Assembly: GCA_034506255.1 (NCBI GenBank)
Contig: JAPDPX010000001.1
Coordinates: 248,001 to 312,000, forward strand
Length of the DNA: 64,000 nt
Direction: 5' to 3'
Source of the DNA: a candidate division KSB1 bacterium
Lineage (GTDB): Bacteria > Zhuqueibacterota > Zhuqueibacteria > Zhuqueibacterales > Zhuqueibacteraceae
The stretch's first letter is position 1, and the number at the start of each line of letters is the position of its first letter. The position numbers and the translations under genes were made by a program. The notes beneath the pieces are model-generated. The model did not search any database. It saw only the letters and a list, made by a program, of their open reading frames with translations, and was not told the origin of the DNA. Shown piece after piece: positions 35,898-43,893 of the stretch.

Positions 35898-35993
35898 AGC
35901 GGCGGTGTCAACGATCACAGTGCAAAATTCAGGTTAAAACTTTATCCTTTATCCGCGCCCCTGAAGGAGCTACTACGAAACGCCACTACAAAA

Positions 35994-37085
35994 CTATTTC
36001 CGCGGCGGCATGATCGCTTCGATCAAATCATCATTCCACCGCTGGCCCTGCGCCAGCAATTGCCGCAGCTTGATGAAATTAACTTCACGCTGGCCTTTGG
36101 CACCTTCATTGAACGCCTTGAAACCGGCGCGGCCTTCGGTGAGCATGTTCATGCCCAGCCAGGCGCGGTTGCTCTCGCGGTTGCGATCCCAATGCGCGAG
36201 TTTATGTTTGCGCACGGACTCAATCGTCTTCGTCAAGCATCCCGGCACAGCCATCATGAGCGAGGTGCAAAGCCGATTGACGGCTTGATCGAGCAGCGAG
36301 AGATCATACTCGCATTGGCTGATCAACTCTTTTGCTTTCTGCTTTTCCTCGCCGATGCGCAATTCGCCAAAAATAATTTTGCCGGTCTCGTCGATCCAAC
36401 GATCGGTGATGACCAGCGGGTTGGGAATGAATTTTCCGTCTTTCTTCAACACCGGCACGATTTCGGTGAGCAGGCCGAGGCGATAAGCTTTGTGCGCGCT
36501 CCAATGCTCGCACAGCGTGCAACTCAACATCGCATTTTCAATTCCCACAAAAAGCGGGAGAAAGTCGGTCGAGCCGCCGTCCGGCGCGGAACCGTGTTTG
36601 GGGCCGGCTTGGCCGAACATGGCCATATCGCTCGCAATCGAAAAATCGCAGGCCATGCCGATCTCCTGTCCGCCGGCAATGCGCATGCCGTTGACCCGGC
36701 AAATCACCGGTTTATCACAGTGCAAAATCGCGGTGACCATGTCGTTGAAGAGCCGCATGTACTGGCGATATTCCTCAGGCTGGCCGCCGTAATATTCCGC
36801 ATACTCTTTGGTGTTGCCGCCGGTGCAAAACGCCTGATGTCCCACGCCGGTGAAAACCACGGCCACCACGTTGCGCGCATTCGAAGCCGTGCGAAACGCC
36901 AGAATCACTTCTTTCACCATTTGTGTGGTGTAGGAATTGAGTTGTTCGGGATTATTCAGAATAATCCACGCATTGTACAAGTCTTCGACCGGTTTGCCTT
37001 GTTGATCGAGGCACGGACGCAATTCATAATTGACTTGGGTGAATTTGAAATCGGGAACGAGGTTGTGGTCTTTGAAGGTTGACAT
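35994..37085 (-). CDS. oah: 6-oxocyclohex-1-ene-1-carbonyl-CoA hydrolase (Oah/BamA-like)
   Basis: A 363-residue member of the crotonase superfamily that opens the six-membered ring, giving 3-hydroxypimelyl-CoA. The family signature is strong: FCTGGNTKEYAEYYGG, EYRQYMRLFNDM, CDKPVICRVNGMRIAGGQEIGMACDFSIA, FGQAGPKHGS, DFLPLFVG, HWSAHKAYRLG, RNRESNRAWLGMNM and the C-terminal EAIMPPRK. Length is close to the usual 375. bamA is the standard marker gene for anaerobic aromatic degradation. AAAGGATA precedes the ATG. Confidence 0.95.
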   Translation of the reverse strand: MSTFKDHNLVPDFKFTQVNYELRPCLDQQGKPVEDLYNAWIILNNPEQLNSYTTQMVKEVILAFRTASNARNVVAVVFTGVGHQAFCTGGNTKEYAEYYGGQPEEYRQYMRLFNDMVTAILHCDKPVICRVNGMRIAGGQEIGMACDFSIASDMAMFGQAGPKHGSAPDGGSTDFLPLFVGIENAMLSCTLCEHWSAHKAYRLGLLTEIVPVLKKDGKFIPNPLVITDRWIDETGKIIFGELRIGEEKQKAKELISQCEYDLSLLDQAVNRLCTSLMMAVPGCLTKTIESVRKHKLAHWDRNRESNRAWLGMNMLTEGRAGFKAFNEGAKGQREVNFIKLRQLLAQGQRWNDDLIEAIMPPRK

Positions 37086-37154
37086 GGTTTATCCTTTTAT
37101 GGTAGAATATTACCCCTGATCAGTGATTCTGCTCGGACGCACTCGAACTCTCTA

Positions 37155-37195
37155 CCCACGAATTACACGAAAAGACGCGAAAAGCCCTTTCGTGT
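37155..37195. repeat. degenerate copy of the CCACGAA...CGCGAAAA inverted repeat
   Basis: CCCACGAATTACACGAAAAG is followed by ACGCGAAAAG and CCCTTTCGTGTGC, which partly pairs back. It is weaker than the copies at 26444 and 33431. Confidence 0.6.
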
Positions 37196-37236
37196 GCTCA
37201 AGGCTAACCGGACGAAGTGGAAATAGGCCTTGATCA

Positions 37237-38319
37237 CTAAAAATCCGGCACCAGCACCGGACGTTTTTCCAACTCGCGCCGATGCACACGTTCGAAAACA
37301 GAGTTGATCTCGCTCAACGGAAACGTTTGCACGAACGGCGCCAATTGAATTTTTCCCTGCTGAACGAGAGCCAACACTTCGGGATAATATTTGGGATCGC
37401 AGCCCCAATTGCCGATGGCGCGCGCGTCGAAGGCCATCAGATTGCTCAAGCGCACTTCGAGCGTATCCATCGTGAAGCCCACTACGCTCAACGTCGCGCC
37501 ATGCGTGAGTAGACTGAACGCCAACTCTTGGCCTGCCTTCGTGCCCGAGGTTTCAAAGATTTTCCATTCAACCGGCGAAAGCGATTTTTCTTTGACAAAA
37601 TTTTGGAGAGATTGGCGGAGGGCTTTTTTGTCCAGCGCTTTCGGATTCAACGTGAGATCAGCGCCGTATTGCGAGAGGAGAGTGAGCTTGCGGTCATCGA
37701 TGTCAATCGCGACCACTATTGCACCGAGCGCTTTGGCAATTTGCACGCCGAAGCCGCCAATGCCGCCGACGCCGATGAAGATTGCCAGATCACCTTTAAC
37801 GAGCTCGGCATTTTTGATCGCTTGATAAGGTGTGGTGACGGCATCAGCGACCACGGCCAGCTCGCGCAACGTTACGCCGGATTGGCCGAAAGGTGAGGAT
37901 TCGTCGGACAGGGGCACTTCACACAAGAATCGCGCCGGCACGATAACGTGACCGGCAAAGCCGCCGTCAATGTGATTGCCCGGCATCTTTTGCCGGCGGC
38001 AAATGGTGCGGCGGCCCTTGCGGCAAAGCTCGCATTCGCCGCACGGCAGGACAGCGGGAACGACAACCGCCTTACCGATTAGGCTGTGGCAAGTGGCGCC
38101 GGCCTCTTCTACTAGGCCGCTGATTTCGTGACCAAGCGTGAGGGGAGGTGGTTTGACAGTGTGAATGCCTTCGTAAAAAAAAACCAAATCGGTGTGACAG
38201 ACGCCGCAGCCGGCAACACGGACCAACACATCATCTTCAGCCAAGCGCGGTGCCGGGGTTTCCTTTTGCACCATCAGTTGGTTGACGCCGGTCATTTGCC
38301 AGCTTTTTATTGAAAGCAT
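37237..38319 (-). CDS. had: 6-hydroxycyclohex-1-ene-1-carbonyl-CoA dehydrogenase (Had-like)
   Basis: A 360-residue zinc alcohol dehydrogenase. The catalytic zinc site (GCGVCHTDL and GHEISGLV), the structural zinc Cys set (CGECELCRKGRRTIC) and the nucleotide motif GVGGIGGFGVQIAKALGA with VAIDIDD (NAD-type Asp) are visible. In the benzoyl-CoA pathway Had oxidises the hydroxy-acyl-CoA between Dch and Oah; the gene is adjacent to oah, supporting this. Its start overlaps the end of mobB by about 80 bases. The ATG at 38319 has AGGAC upstream. Confidence 0.92.
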   Translation of the reverse strand: MLSIKSWQMTGVNQLMVQKETPAPRLAEDDVLVRVAGCGVCHTDLVFFYEGIHTVKPPPLTLGHEISGLVEEAGATCHSLIGKAVVVPAVLPCGECELCRKGRRTICRRQKMPGNHIDGGFAGHVIVPARFLCEVPLSDESSPFGQSGVTLRELAVVADAVTTPYQAIKNAELVKGDLAIFIGVGGIGGFGVQIAKALGAIVVAIDIDDRKLTLLSQYGADLTLNPKALDKKALRQSLQNFVKEKSLSPVEWKIFETSGTKAGQELAFSLLTHGATLSVVGFTMDTLEVRLSNLMAFDARAIGNWGCDPKYYPEVLALVQQGKIQLAPFVQTFPLSEINSVFERVHRRELEKRPVLVPDF

Positions 38320-38866
38320 AGCGTGTCCTTTTTTTCTGGCACAATGGCGGGTGGGCAAACAGGCTTTCCAATAAAAACTCCGCGAGGGCACGCACGGCGT
38401 CGCGATCAAACCGTGGCACCGTCAGCGCCCCGGGATCATCGCCGATCACCGCCAACAAATTTTGAGGCGAGCGGCATTTTAAATCCGGACTGAAGCAGCG
38501 ACGGAAGACTTCGATGCACGGATATTCCGAACTCCGGAAACCTTCGGCGATGACCAAATCGACATTGCGCGGCAAGTGGCACAGCAGGCGGCCGATCGGC
38601 CACTCGCGCTCGACTTCACGAAACATCGCCACCATTTTGGGCGACGAGACCACCACCGCCTCGGCGCCGGCCACGCGCAGGCGATGGCTGTCCTTGCCGG
38701 GCTTGTCCAGCTCGTGATGATGGCTGGTGTGCTTGATGACGGCCAGCCGAATGCCGCGTTTGCGCAGCGCCGGAATCAGCTTCTCGATCAGCGTGGTTTT
38801 GCCGGTGCCGGAATAGCCGATCACTTCAAGAATGACCGGTCTTTTCGAGTGGTTGTTTATTTTCAC
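38237..38866 (-). CDS. mobB: molybdopterin-guanine dinucleotide biosynthesis protein MobB
   Basis: A 209-residue P-loop GTP-binding protein that assists attachment of GMP to molybdopterin. EVIGYSGTGKTTLIEKLIP is Walker A; KHTSHHHELDKPGKDSHRLRVAGA and VIAEGFRSSEYPCIEVFRR match the family. It starts with GTG overlapping the previous stop (GTGA). The last 30 or so residues overlap the had gene and are probably not structured. It fits the need of the nearby class II Mo enzyme for bis-MGD cofactor. Confidence 0.92.
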   Translation of the reverse strand: MKINNHSKRPVILEVIGYSGTGKTTLIEKLIPALRKRGIRLAVIKHTSHHHELDKPGKDSHRLRVAGAEAVVVSSPKMVAMFREVEREWPIGRLLCHLPRNVDLVIAEGFRSSEYPCIEVFRRCFSPDLKCRSPQNLLAVIGDDPGALTVPRFDRDAVRALAEFLLESLFAHPPLCQKKRTRYAFNKKLANDRRQPTDGAKGNPGTALG

Positions 38867-39786
38867 AACACGCGCGCCTCATACAAATCCGCGCATTGGC
38901 GGCAAATGAGCTGCGCGGTATTCCAGTCAGGATAGTGCTCGCGAATTTTTGCAATCACCTCCACATCCAGCACGCCGGGAGCGATCAACTGAAAGGTCGG
39001 GAAATGGCAAATGGCGCAACGGCCTTTGGAAGAAGTTTCGACCGCCTCTCCTGCCAGCCATTTCTCCGGATGCTGCGCAAACTCGACCAATTCGCGATGC
39101 GTGTGTGAGTTTTGATCAAAGAAATGCGCGAACGTTTTCGCCAGTTTATCTTCCGCGCCTTGAAACGCGCGTTTGAAATTGGTGAAATGTTTCTCGCGCA
39201 CCGAAGGCGGCAGCCAGCCGCGTTGAAACAGACGGCCATCGACCGTGATGTCCCACAACACACCGTATCGCCCTTGCAAAAAATGATCGTACGCCGGCCC
39301 CGCGTCCGACTTTGGGAAATTCGGCTCGTAGCCGAAATGGGGATCGAGCATATCGACGACGTGCAAAAACTCGTGGCGAAGAAATTGGAGAAAAGCTTCG
39401 GATTGCGCCAACAGCTCAGGGGTAAGTTGCACGACGATGGTACGGCGCTCGCGCGCATTTGAACCGGATGATTCCGGTGAAAGGTACAGCTCAGCGCCAA
39501 GATTCTTCTGTGAACGGGCTTTTAGGAGAAGACAGCGGCTGGTGGCCTCCGTCAGAATCGGCCACAATGCCAAAATTTGCCGCAACGGATTGGCAAGGCC
39601 CAAACGGTGAAACCACTTTGCGTGAAGTGTTTGAAAGGCGGTTTCGCAGTTGTCGCGCTCCGAAGTTTCGTAAAGCCGTTCCCTTTCCTGCCAAAACTCG
39701 TCTGCTTCGGGATGATGAACAATCGCGCGGAGAATCGCCTCTTCGAGAAGCTGCGGCTGGAATTCGATGTGAAAATCGGATCTCAT
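38863..39786 (-). CDS. HExxH and zinc-ribbon protein of unknown function
   Basis: A 307-residue protein. HIEFQPQLLEEAILRAIVHH is at the N terminus, then QFLRHEFLHVVDMLDPHFGY, in which HEFLH is a zincin-like HExxH motif followed by a downstream His and Asp. Near the C terminus are two CxxC pairs (CAICH and CRQC) about 45 residues apart that could form a zinc ribbon. No family recognised. It lies between torD and mobB in the Mo-enzyme part of the block, so a role in metalloenzyme maturation is possible. The ATG at 39786 is chosen; the frame is open further upstream. Confidence 0.65.
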   Translation of the reverse strand: MRSDFHIEFQPQLLEEAILRAIVHHPEADEFWQERERLYETSERDNCETAFQTLHAKWFHRLGLANPLRQILALWPILTEATSRCLLLKARSQKNLGAELYLSPESSGSNARERRTIVVQLTPELLAQSEAFLQFLRHEFLHVVDMLDPHFGYEPNFPKSDAGPAYDHFLQGRYGVLWDITVDGRLFQRGWLPPSVREKHFTNFKRAFQGAEDKLAKTFAHFFDQNSHTHRELVEFAQHPEKWLAGEAVETSSKGRCAICHFPTFQLIAPGVLDVEVIAKIREHYPDWNTAQLICRQCADLYEARVL

Positions 39787-39888
39787 GTTGGCTGATTTGT
39801 TGAGCGAAGAGCGAGGGCGAAGGGTGAAAGGCGAAAAACGACTACACGCGTTTTTCACCTTTCGCGCTTCGCCCTTCACCCTACACAT

Positions 39889-40674
39889 CTATACAGTAAC
39901 CGTCGAAGTCGAAGTGCGTTTGGTGATTTGAATCAGCTCGTCGCCAGAACCACATTCGAAACCTTCATCTGCCAGGTCGGTCGGGCGCAGGCGCAGCAGC
40001 TCCGAGCCGAGCGGGACGTTGAACCGAGCGCATTCCAGGCGGGCAAAATCATGGCACAAATCGCCGAGAGCGGCATAGAAACTTTCCGGCGCTTCGCGGC
40101 GCAACAACTTGCTGAAAGCCGGCACAAATCTGCCGAAATGATCTTTGAGAAACAGCCGTTGCGCGCGGCGGGTTTCCTCCAGCATCGCGGCGTCATTCGC
40201 TTCCAGCGCGTGGGCCTCCTTGCGGTTGAGAAAGCAGAGAAATTCACACTCGCAACTGATGTGGTCGACGCGCTCGAACGTATTCACCTTCAGACCGAAT
40301 GCGCCGTAAAATCCGGCGATGTCGCCCAATTCCTGCGGCTGCTGAAAGAGCGCCTCTTCGCCGTATTCGGTTTCATACGGCGGCACTTTCGGATGCGCGG
40401 TGAAGCCGAAAAGATGGCGATATGATTTTTGCAGCGATTCAAGATTGAAAAGCCGGCTCAGGCGACGGACGCGGGAAGCGAGTCCATCCTTTTTGGGGGT
40501 TGAGTAGTCGTTGTCCAGCATCGACGCGATTTCAGCCAGCGCAAGGTTGTGATATTCCAAAACCAGCCGCGTTATCGTTTCTTCAGCCGGCGGGCGAAAA
40601 CCGAGGGCAAGCGCTTCGTAAATGGCGCTGCGGCAAAGCGCCAGATCAACTTCATGCAATTTGAAATTATTCAT
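39889..40674 (-). CDS. TorD/DmsD-family molybdoenzyme chaperone
   Basis: A 261-residue all-helical cytoplasmic chaperone of the TorD family, which guards a Mo-enzyme catalytic subunit until cofactor insertion and Tat export. The N-terminal RSAIYEALALGFRPPAEET, the middle LFGFTAHPKVPPYETEYGEEALFQQ (hinge-like PPYE), and FYGAFGLK with HISCECEFLCFLNRKEAHAL are characteristic. Its target is very probably the twin-arginine alpha subunit at 48380. The ATG at 40674 lacks a strong ribosome site. Confidence 0.88.
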   Translation of the reverse strand: MNNFKLHEVDLALCRSAIYEALALGFRPPAEETITRLVLEYHNLALAEIASMLDNDYSTPKKDGLASRVRRLSRLFNLESLQKSYRHLFGFTAHPKVPPYETEYGEEALFQQPQELGDIAGFYGAFGLKVNTFERVDHISCECEFLCFLNRKEAHALEANDAAMLEETRRAQRLFLKDHFGRFVPAFSKLLRREAPESFYAALGDLCHDFARLECARFNVPLGSELLRLRPTDLADEGFECGSGDELIQITKRTSTSTVTV

Positions 40675-40769
40675 GCTCAACTCATTTCATTATTTTCCAT
40701 GCAACCCAACTAACAGCATCATGTCATTCCGCGGGAATTTCAATTAATGAAAATCGGCGTGAAACGGTT

Positions 40770-40943
40770 CGCCGTTGCAATGCTGAAGCATTGCACTCCG
40801 GTGTATTTTCGTGGTATCGCTCATTTCAAGATCGACACCTGTAATGATGAGAATAAGTGTTTGTAGTGACACCTTCAGACGTTTAACTTTTGTCCGAAGC
40901 CCGACGCCTAAAGGCGAAACTACGAACTTATTTTCAGAGGAAT
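40770..40943 (-). repeat. inverted copy of the dispersed palindromic repeat
   Basis: Read on the minus strand, TTCCTCTGAAAATAAGTTCG, then TTTCGCCTTTAGGCGTCGGG, a CACTACAAAC run and TATTCTCATCATTA match the tandem copies at 32353-32680. At its other end lies the perfect hairpin TGCAATGCT-GA-AGCATTGCA (40776-40795). The 350-base gap around it has no gene. Confidence 0.85.
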
Positions 40944-41031
40944 CCCGTTAAAACTTTGCACACCGTTCAATTGAAAAAAACTGCGTCCGTAGGATGCTTC
41001 CCGCATGACATTTGAACGTGCCTTCGGACTT

Positions 41032-42282
41032 CTAAATCGAATTTGCATGCAGCGCCGGCCGTTCATACACCGGCTCGTCGATCGTCGTGCGAAAAAGCTC
41101 TTCCCCGTCTTTTCCGTAAGCGATGACGGTGTCATTGTAAATGCTCACCGGCTTGCCGCGCAGCGTGCCTTCGTAAATTTTCGGGCCTTCTTGAAATTTG
41201 TAACTGAAGATGATCAAATTCGAACGCCGGAACAATTGCAGCACCGCGAGCAATTCGCGGTCGGGATTCATGTAACGTTCGATGGCCTCATCCACGCCGG
41301 GACCGAACATCTGGCGTAAATACGGCCGCGGCACCCAGCGCGGCGGAATGTAGTAGCCGTTCGGCGCCGTGCCAAGCTGGGGATAGAGCGGCAGCGCGAC
41401 TTTCGCGACGTGCACGAGATAATAAAGCGGATTGTAGCGATCCTCTGCCCACGTGCCGTTGGGGTTCATTTTCACCAAACCCTGCAAACGAATTTGTCCG
41501 ATGCACGCGGCCATGCAGCGCGTTTCCATCGGCTTGCCTTTGGATTCCGGATCGGTGCCCTCGACACGCGGGTAGCAAGCGATGCATTTTTCGGAAATGC
41601 GCGTGTTGCCGCGATACATGGTTTTCTTGTACGGACACGCTTCGACGCATTTGCGATAGCCGCGGCATTGTTCCTGATCCAGCAACACGATGCCGTCTTC
41701 AGGGCGCTTGTAAATCGCTTTGCGTGGACATGCGGCGAGACACGCGGGGTACGTGCAGTGGTTGCAAATGCGCGCGAGATAGAAGAACCAGGTTTTGTGG
41801 ATCGGCAGTTCCGTGCCTTCTTTGTCTAATTCATACTTCTTGCCTTTGATGCCTTTGGGATTGTCTTCGTAAATGTTCGGTGAATTCCACTCGTGATCTT
41901 CCGGCAAATAGCCCAACACCCGGCTGCTTTCGGGTGCGAGTTTCTTCTGCGCCGCTTCGAAGATCGTCATGCCGTCAAATTTTGCCACGCCGTTGGACTT
42001 GTTCCAAACCTGCCCACCGGGATTCGCTTCCTCCAACAGCTTGAGAATTTTCATATCCCAAAACTGCGGATAGCCGCCATACGGCTTGGTCTCGACGTTG
42101 GCCCACCACATGTGCTCCTGGCCCTTATTGAACGTCCACGTTGACTTGCAGGCCATGGTGCAGCTCTGGCAGGCAATGCAACGGTTGATGTTGAACACAA
42201 ACGCGAACTGCCGTTTCGGAAAAGCCGCTTCGTAGGGATACTCCATCTCGCGGCCAAGCTGCCAGTTGAAGACTTTGGGCAT
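41032..42282 (-). CDS. iron-sulfur beta subunit of a class II DMSO-reductase-family enzyme (EbdB/SerB/NarH-like)
   Basis: A 416-residue four-cluster ferredoxin subunit. The Cys sets CIACQSCTMACK, CNHCTYPACLAACP, CRGYRKCVEACPYKK with CIACY, and CMAAC give three [4Fe-4S] and one [3Fe-4S] or [4Fe-4S] cluster. The N terminus (KVFNWQLGREMEYPYE then FAFVFNINRC) is typical of the ethylbenzene dehydrogenase, selenate, chlorate and perchlorate reductase group. It passes electrons between the Mo subunit and a haem b subunit in the periplasm. It is separated from the alpha gene by about 6 kb. AGGAGA lies 5 bases before the ATG. Confidence 0.92.
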   Translation of the reverse strand: MPKVFNWQLGREMEYPYEAAFPKRQFAFVFNINRCIACQSCTMACKSTWTFNKGQEHMWWANVETKPYGGYPQFWDMKILKLLEEANPGGQVWNKSNGVAKFDGMTIFEAAQKKLAPESSRVLGYLPEDHEWNSPNIYEDNPKGIKGKKYELDKEGTELPIHKTWFFYLARICNHCTYPACLAACPRKAIYKRPEDGIVLLDQEQCRGYRKCVEACPYKKTMYRGNTRISEKCIACYPRVEGTDPESKGKPMETRCMAACIGQIRLQGLVKMNPNGTWAEDRYNPLYYLVHVAKVALPLYPQLGTAPNGYYIPPRWVPRPYLRQMFGPGVDEAIERYMNPDRELLAVLQLFRRSNLIIFSYKFQEGPKIYEGTLRGKPVSIYNDTVIAYGKDGEELFRTTIDEPVYERPALHANSI

Positions 42283-42416
42283 GGTTGTCTCCTGCAATTG
42301 TGTAACGTGATACGTGTAACGTGCGTGCTTGAAATTTTTCGTTAATTTTCAGTATAAAATTTTTTACTGCATGGTTACAGCAATTTGCTCGAACATTTGT
42401 CAATCAACGAGTTGCC

Positions 42417-42800
42417 TTGTGGACATTGCAAAACTCGCGCAAGCTTGGCAACGTTCAAGTCGAGAAGAAAGTTGCAAAATGCTTATTTGATAAAAAGCAT
42501 TACGCCTACTGTCTTTTCTTCTGTCATTTAGCGGTCGAAAAGGCGCTTAAGCGAATTTATCTCCTGCGCCAGCAAAAACATCCACCTTTTATTCACAATC
42601 TTGCTCGCATTGCCGACGAAGCCGGCTTGCAACCGGATCAGGCCTTCAGAATGGACTTGCAAGAATTAACGACATTCAACATAAAAGCACGGCACGAAAT
42701 CATCAAGGCTCAATTTCATCGGAAAGCAACCAAAGCTTACGCACAACAATGGCTAAAGCGAACCACAAAAATTCTCAACTTGCTCAAAAAGGTCAGGTGA
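42417..42800 (+). CDS. HEPN-domain protein with N-terminal frameshift
   Basis: HEPN proteins pair with MNT nucleotidyltransferases as toxin-antitoxin modules, the HEPN part being a candidate RNase. LFDKKHYAYCLFFCHLAVEK (then ALKRIYL) and TFNIKARHEIIKAQF match the family. The frame starting at TTG 42417 opens with an unconserved stretch. The GTG at 42419 in another frame gives VDIAKLAQAWQRSSREE, the expected family N terminus. The two frames would join near 42470-42477 (GAGAAGAAAGTT). Either the gene is broken or a base is missing in this sequence. The MNT gene follows. Confidence 0.75.
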   Translation: MWTLQNSRKLGNVQVEKKVAKCLFDKKHYAYCLFFCHLAVEKALKRIYLLRQQKHPPFIHNLARIADEAGLQPDQAFRMDLQELTTFNIKARHEIIKAQFHRKATKAYAQQWLKRTTKILNLLKKVR

Positions 42801-42833
42801 AAAAAATCAGTTTTAGAGCAAGTTCAAAATTAT

Positions 42834-43109
42834 GTGAGCCATCTGCGCGAACAGGGTCTTTCCATTCAAAGCGTGTATATTTTCGGCTCACAAGCCGGCG
42901 GCAAAACCCACAAGTGGAGCGATGTCGACGTTTGTATCATCTCCAAAGATTTCAGCCGCCGCAATGATGCGCTCACTTACCTTTGGCGCGCCTTGCGACA
43001 ACAAAACGTCAAAGGCGGCATCGAACCCATCGGTTTTCATTCTGATGAGTTTATTGACGATATTCCGATCGTGCATGAAATTCTTCGATACGGCGTGCGA
43101 ATTGTTTGA
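42834..43109 (+). CDS. MNT-type nucleotidyltransferase-domain protein (antitoxin), start disrupted
   Basis: The minimal nucleotidyltransferase motif is complete: VYIFGSQAGGKTHKWSDVDVCIIS has the GS and the DxD pair. In HEPN/MNT modules this enzyme modifies the HEPN toxin. The likely native start is the GTG at 42797 overlapping the HEPN stop, but its frame is off by one because a run of seven A follows; with six A it would read KKSVLEQVQNYVSHLREQG in frame. The GTG at 42834 is the in-frame alternative. The protein is otherwise intact to its stop. Confidence 0.75.
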   Translation: MSHLREQGLSIQSVYIFGSQAGGKTHKWSDVDVCIISKDFSRRNDALTYLWRALRQQNVKGGIEPIGFHSDEFIDDIPIVHEILRYGVRIV

Positions 43110-43149
43110 TCGATTCGAGGCGCTGCCGGCCATTTTTTCGCCCTCCGCT

Positions 43150-43428
43150 CTACGCCTTTCGCTCTTCGCTTTTCATCCGCCCCCAAATTCCCAGACACTC
43201 ATCAACAATCCTTTCAACCTCCGCGCCGCCGAGCTCAAGATACGCGCGATGCGCGCCGGCGTAAAACGGCGTTTGAAAAACACGCATTAACTTGCTTTTA
43301 TTAAATCCCAGCCGCGCGAATTCTTCGGCGAACACATACGCCATGTCGCGCGTGCTCTCCGCCGTACCGGGGATTTCAACGCCCACCAGCATGTTCGGAT
43401 CAGTGGGATCGGGGTCGTCGTAGGGCAT
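43150..43428 (-). CDS. small cytoplasmic protein next to the Mo-enzyme genes
   Basis: A 92-residue protein, mostly helical, with an acidic Pro-rich start (PYDDPDPTDPNMLVGVEIPG) and a helix core (MAYVFAEEFARLGFNKSKLMRVF then GAHRAYLELG). A strong AGGAGA ribosome site 5 bases before the ATG supports translation. No family recognised. It is on the same strand as the beta subunit and could belong to its transcript. Confidence 0.6.
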   Translation of the reverse strand: MPYDDPDPTDPNMLVGVEIPGTAESTRDMAYVFAEEFARLGFNKSKLMRVFQTPFYAGAHRAYLELGGAEVERIVDECLGIWGRMKSEERKA

Positions 43429-43534
43429 CTCTATCTCCTTTTGAGTGTTGGAATTTTGGATTGATGGAATGATGGGGTGTTGTTTTTTTCATCAATCCCC
43501 AAAAATCCAACACTCCATTACTCCGATATGTTTT

Positions 43535-43771
43535 TTACACCTTCAGCAACACCACGCACAGCAGAATCACGATTCCCAAAATCGTTGCCGTAACCGAGAG
43601 CCACGGCAGCAGCTTTTGCGCCTTGATAAACTCGGTCGAGGGTTTTTCACCCGCCTCTGGCGCCAAAGCGTTCATCTTCGGAACGATGACCAACATGATC
43701 AGCGACGCCAAAGCGATCATTGACAGAAACAGGACATGCTTTATCGTCAACGTGATCCCATAAGTCTCCAT
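43535..43771 (-). CDS. small two-TM membrane protein
   Basis: A 78-residue protein: TM1 (ITLTIKHVLFLSMIALASLIMLVIV), a polar loop (PKMNALAPEAGEKPSTEFIKAQ) and TM2 (LLPWLSVTATILGIVILLCVVLL). It may be a quinone- or haem-associated anchor of the kind seen beside respiratory enzymes, but no ligand residues are evident. The ATG at 43771 lacks a clear ribosome site; a TTG at 43801 is in frame. It runs toward the 43150 gene. Confidence 0.55.
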   Translation of the reverse strand: METYGITLTIKHVLFLSMIALASLIMLVIVPKMNALAPEAGEKPSTEFIKAQKLLPWLSVTATILGIVILLCVVLLKV

Positions 43772-43819
43772 CGTACGGTGCTGCCGAGCGCGTGGAACCA
43801 AAATTTTACAATTTACGTC

Positions 43820-43848
43820 TTGACTCGGAATTTTTTATTTCGTATCTT
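43820..43848 (+). promoter_or_regulatory. candidate sigma70-type promoter
   Basis: TTGACT (43820-43825) and TATCTT (43843-43848) are separated by 17 bases in AT-rich DNA. The start of transcription would fall near 43855, ahead of the lipoprotein gene at 43894. Confidence 0.45.
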
Positions 43849-43893
43849 TGTTCAAATATTTAATAAATTGCTAAAATAATTATAGAGCTTGTC

